Positions 61,127-63,142 of a stretch of 63,142 nt of DNA are shown piece by piece; position 1 is the stretch's first letter; every line of letters begins with the position of its first letter. Location: contig NZ_BMGL01000015.1 of assembly GCF_014640175.1 (NCBI RefSeq), forward strand, positions 1 through 63,142. The letters run 5' to 3'. A model generated the notes under the pieces. It did not search any database. It saw nothing but the letters and a program-made list of their open reading frames with translations, and was not told where the DNA came from. Source of the DNA: Psychroflexus salis. Lineage in GTDB: Bacteria > Bacteroidota > Bacteroidia > Flavobacteriales > Flavobacteriaceae. The position numbers and the translations under genes were made by a program.

Positions 61127-63142
61127 TTGAAAAAATTTTTTAAAAAAACTAGTAAAACAGATTTTAATTTTAACAGTTCACGAATCTTTACTGCAACCAC
61201 AAAAAGTCATCTCTTAAGATATACAATTATACTATCCCTTGCTTTATTAACAAACTCTTCGTTCAGTCAGATAAATACTACCGTTTTAACTGTAACACAT
61301 ACAGATCCAGATGTAGAAATTGGTATTGATAGAAAAGCATTTAATGGTTTAGGTGACACTTCTGCAAGTAGTGAAGGATATGCACACGATTTTACTTTGC
61401 CTTCAAGAGATAATGCTTGTCAGAATATTACAAATATTAGTGTGGAAATAGAGATCACAGCATTCAATAATAATAGCGGTTGCCCACATCCAACACTTTT
61501 TTATAATTTATTTTATGGGTGTGGCACATATTCTGGAGGAGCTACATGTTTACCAGAATCTAATTTATTAGCAGAACCTAGTTTCAACCCTGGTACAAGT
61601 CCACCTGTATTTAATTTTGGTAATCCTTTAGGTAGTCCATTAAATGGAAATATTGAGCCAGATTTTGAAGAAAATTTTAGTGTCGACATTGTGCCTGTTT
61701 CTAACCCTGGTTGCAATGCGATAACCAACGGATTAAGTTATGAATATACCATAACAGTTACCGTAACTGTTGAAGAAGATGATCCTTTAGAACCAACATT
61801 TGATCCAGTTGATCCTATTTGTTTAGGTGAAAATTTAGATCCTTTACCTACCGAATCTAATAATGGGATTTCAGGAACTTGGTCGCCAGCATTAAACAAT
61901 ACAGCAACCACAACTTATACTTTTACTCCAGATGAAGCTGAATGTGCAGAAGAGATATCAACTCAAATAGAAGTTTTACCTGAATTTGTGCCAAACTTTT
62001 CTTTTCCAACTTCCTTTTGTGTAGGTGAAAACTTTAATTTTCCCAATGAATCTGATAATGGAATACAAGGAAACTGGTCTCCAGATTTCAATAATCAGCA
62101 AACTACTATTTACACATTTACCCCAATTGACGAAACTTGTACTAGTATTTTTGAAGTTGAAATTGAAATAAATTCGTTTTTTATTCCTGAATTTGAAATC
62201 CCTTCAGAAATTTGTGCAATCGACTCATTTAACTTGCCAGTTATTTCTGAAAATAACATAGAAGGAACTTGGTCACCCAACCAAGAAGTGAATGAAAGTG
62301 GTATGTATACTTTCACTCCACTTGCCAACGAATGTGCAGAAAGCTTTGAAATAGAGTTGACTGTACTTCCTAATGAAGCCCCAGAATTTAATTTGCTTAC
62401 TTCAATTTGTCAGTCCGATGTCGTTGAATTTCCAGAAGTATCTAATAATGGATACCAAGGTACTTGGAGTCCAGTATTTAACCCTGACCAAGAAACTACC
62501 TATGTTTTTACCCCTTTAGAAAATGAATGTACAGATCAAATATTTAGCATTACTATTGAAGTGTTTGAAATTGTTTTTAATAACGATTTAACTCCCTTAA
62601 AAGCTTGCGATGAAAATAACGATGGCTTTTTTGAAGGATTTAATTTAAACTCAAGAATTGAAGAAGTTACTTTTAACAATCCTGATTTAAATGTGTCATT
62701 TCATTTAACAGAAAATGATGCGCTAACAGGAATAAATCCTATTCAAAGTCCTTATGCTAATGTCAATGCTAATGAACAAACAATAATTGTTCGAATAGAA
62801 AATCCAGATAACGGCTGCATCCAAACCACGACCTTAGATTTATTGGTATACGATTCACCGCTACTCAATGAAATCGAACCTTTAATTGCCTGCGATTTAA
62901 ACGAAACGGGCATTCAGTTTTTCGATCTGACCCAAGTAGAAGAAGATTTGTTTTTTGAAGGACAAGCTACAGAAGACTTTGAAATCAGCTATCACTTAAG
63001 TGAGAACGCAGCGAACAATGACACAGGAGTAATCGGCACACCGACTGCTTACCAAAACCAAACCAGTCCACAAACGTTGTATGTAAGGGTCACGGATCCG
63101 ACATCACCATTGAACTGTTACAATATCGAACCGATAGAATTG
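61127..63142 (+). CDS. Long secreted repeat protein, partial at the 3' end
   Basis: The frame is open from TTG at 61127 to the last base (672 codons), so the gene continues beyond the window. A TAA directly precedes the TTG. A signal peptide ends near residue 48 (LALLTNSSFSQ) after a long basic lead. Four repeats of about 65 residues follow, each with a Cys near the start, a GTWSP-like motif, TYTFTP and an ECA-type Cys. Two different repeats of about 90 residues follow (ACDENNDGFFEGFNL, ACDLNETGIQFFDL). This architecture is typical of Flavobacteriia surface proteins that end in a T9SS type B (gliding-motility-associated) domain. That end is not visible here. Confidence 0.85.
   Translation, partial: MKKFFKKTSKTDFNFNSSRIFTATTKSHLLRYTIILSLALLTNSSFSQINTTVLTVTHTDPDVEIGIDRKAFNGLGDTSASSEGYAHDFTLPSRDNACQNITNISVEIEITAFNNNSGCPHPTLFYNLFYGCGTYSGGATCLPESNLLAEPSFNPGTSPPVFNFGNPLGSPLNGNIEPDFEENFSVDIVPVSNPGCNAITNGLSYEYTITVTVTVEEDDPLEPTFDPVDPICLGENLDPLPTESNNGISGTWSPALNNTATTTYTFTPDEAECAEEISTQIEVLPEFVPNFSFPTSFCVGENFNFPNESDNGIQGNWSPDFNNQQTTIYTFTPIDETCTSIFEVEIEINSFFIPEFEIPSEICAIDSFNLPVISENNIEGTWSPNQEVNESGMYTFTPLANECAESFEIELTVLPNEAPEFNLLTSICQSDVVEFPEVSNNGYQGTWSPVFNPDQETTYVFTPLENECTDQIFSITIEVFEIVFNNDLTPLKACDENNDGFFEGFNLNSRIEEVTFNNPDLNVSFHLTENDALTGINPIQSPYANVNANEQTIIVRIENPDNGCIQTTTLDLLVYDSPLLNEIEPLIACDLNETGIQFFDLTQVEEDLFFEGQATEDFEISYHLSENAANNDTGVIGTPTAYQNQTSPQTLYVRVTDPTSPLNCYNIEPIEL

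Noticed and set aside
1-63142. tRNA genes, CRISPR arrays, insertion sequences, prophage genes, replication origin
   Set aside because: Intergenic gaps were read on both strands; no tRNA-like TTCGANTC pattern in a plausible cloverleaf, no regularly spaced repeats, no transposase, integrase or phage proteins, and no dnaA near rpmH.

Overview
The window is a low-GC, gene-dense chromosomal stretch from a marine-type member of the Bacteroidota, most likely family Flavobacteriaceae. The evidence is a SusC/SusD pair, type IX secretion (T9SS) sorting domains, a PorV/PorQ-family protein, an RprX/RprY-like two-component pair, and promoters of the Bacteroidota form TAnnTTTG. Almost no gene has a Shine-Dalgarno sequence, and several genes start with TTG. 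I see no tRNA, rRNA operon, insertion sequence, prophage or CRISPR array. Species cannot be assigned from the sequence alone.

Layout. Positions 1-5300 hold the tail of a T9SS cargo protein, a glycosyltransferase, a YbbR-like protein, coaE and a histidine kinase/response regulator pair. Positions 5300-16600 are mostly housekeeping genes on the minus strand (miaA, an ion channel, an exonuclease/GIY-YIG fusion, a YggS-type PLP protein, a DUF1015 protein, a 3-hydroxyacyl-CoA dehydrogenase, a Gfo/Idh/MocA oxidoreductase, coaD, ddl, an acyltransferase). The plus-strand RNase P RNA gene and a rhomboid protease lie among them.

Positions 16721-42214 form one large polysaccharide utilization locus (PUL). 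A minus-strand operon encodes SusC, SusD, a SusE-like binding protein with duplicated domains, and a T9SS-exported GH13 amylase. A divergent LacI-type regulator follows. A plus-strand set encodes an MFS transporter, beta-phosphoglucomutase, GH65 maltose phosphorylase, GH13, an esterase, GH31 and a second GH13. Together these describe outer-membrane binding and uptake of starch-like glucans, periplasmic cleavage, maltose import, phosphorolysis and entry to glycolysis as glucose 6-phosphate. Inserted in the middle, on the minus strand, is a GH53 endo-galactanase plus GH2 pair, which suggests beta-1,4-galactan use.

Positions 42300-54750 carry carB, rpmH (L34), an AsmA-like protein, a thioredoxin-fold protein without its cysteines, a lytic transglycosylase, mtaB, an oligopeptide-type binding protein and apt. 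Positions 54920-58530 are a minus-strand sulfate activation operon (cysQ-cysC-cysD-cysN). It is followed by a phosphatidyltransferase gene, a PorV/PorQ-family gene and the start of a long secreted repeat protein that runs off the end.

The most interesting signals are regulatory. A pair of mutually exclusive hairpins covers the MFS start codon. Several promoter -7 boxes sit only 4-10 bases before start codons, implying near-leaderless mRNAs. Two inverted repeats lie in the cys operon promoter, and a symmetric divergent promoter serves the acyltransferase and rhomboid genes.
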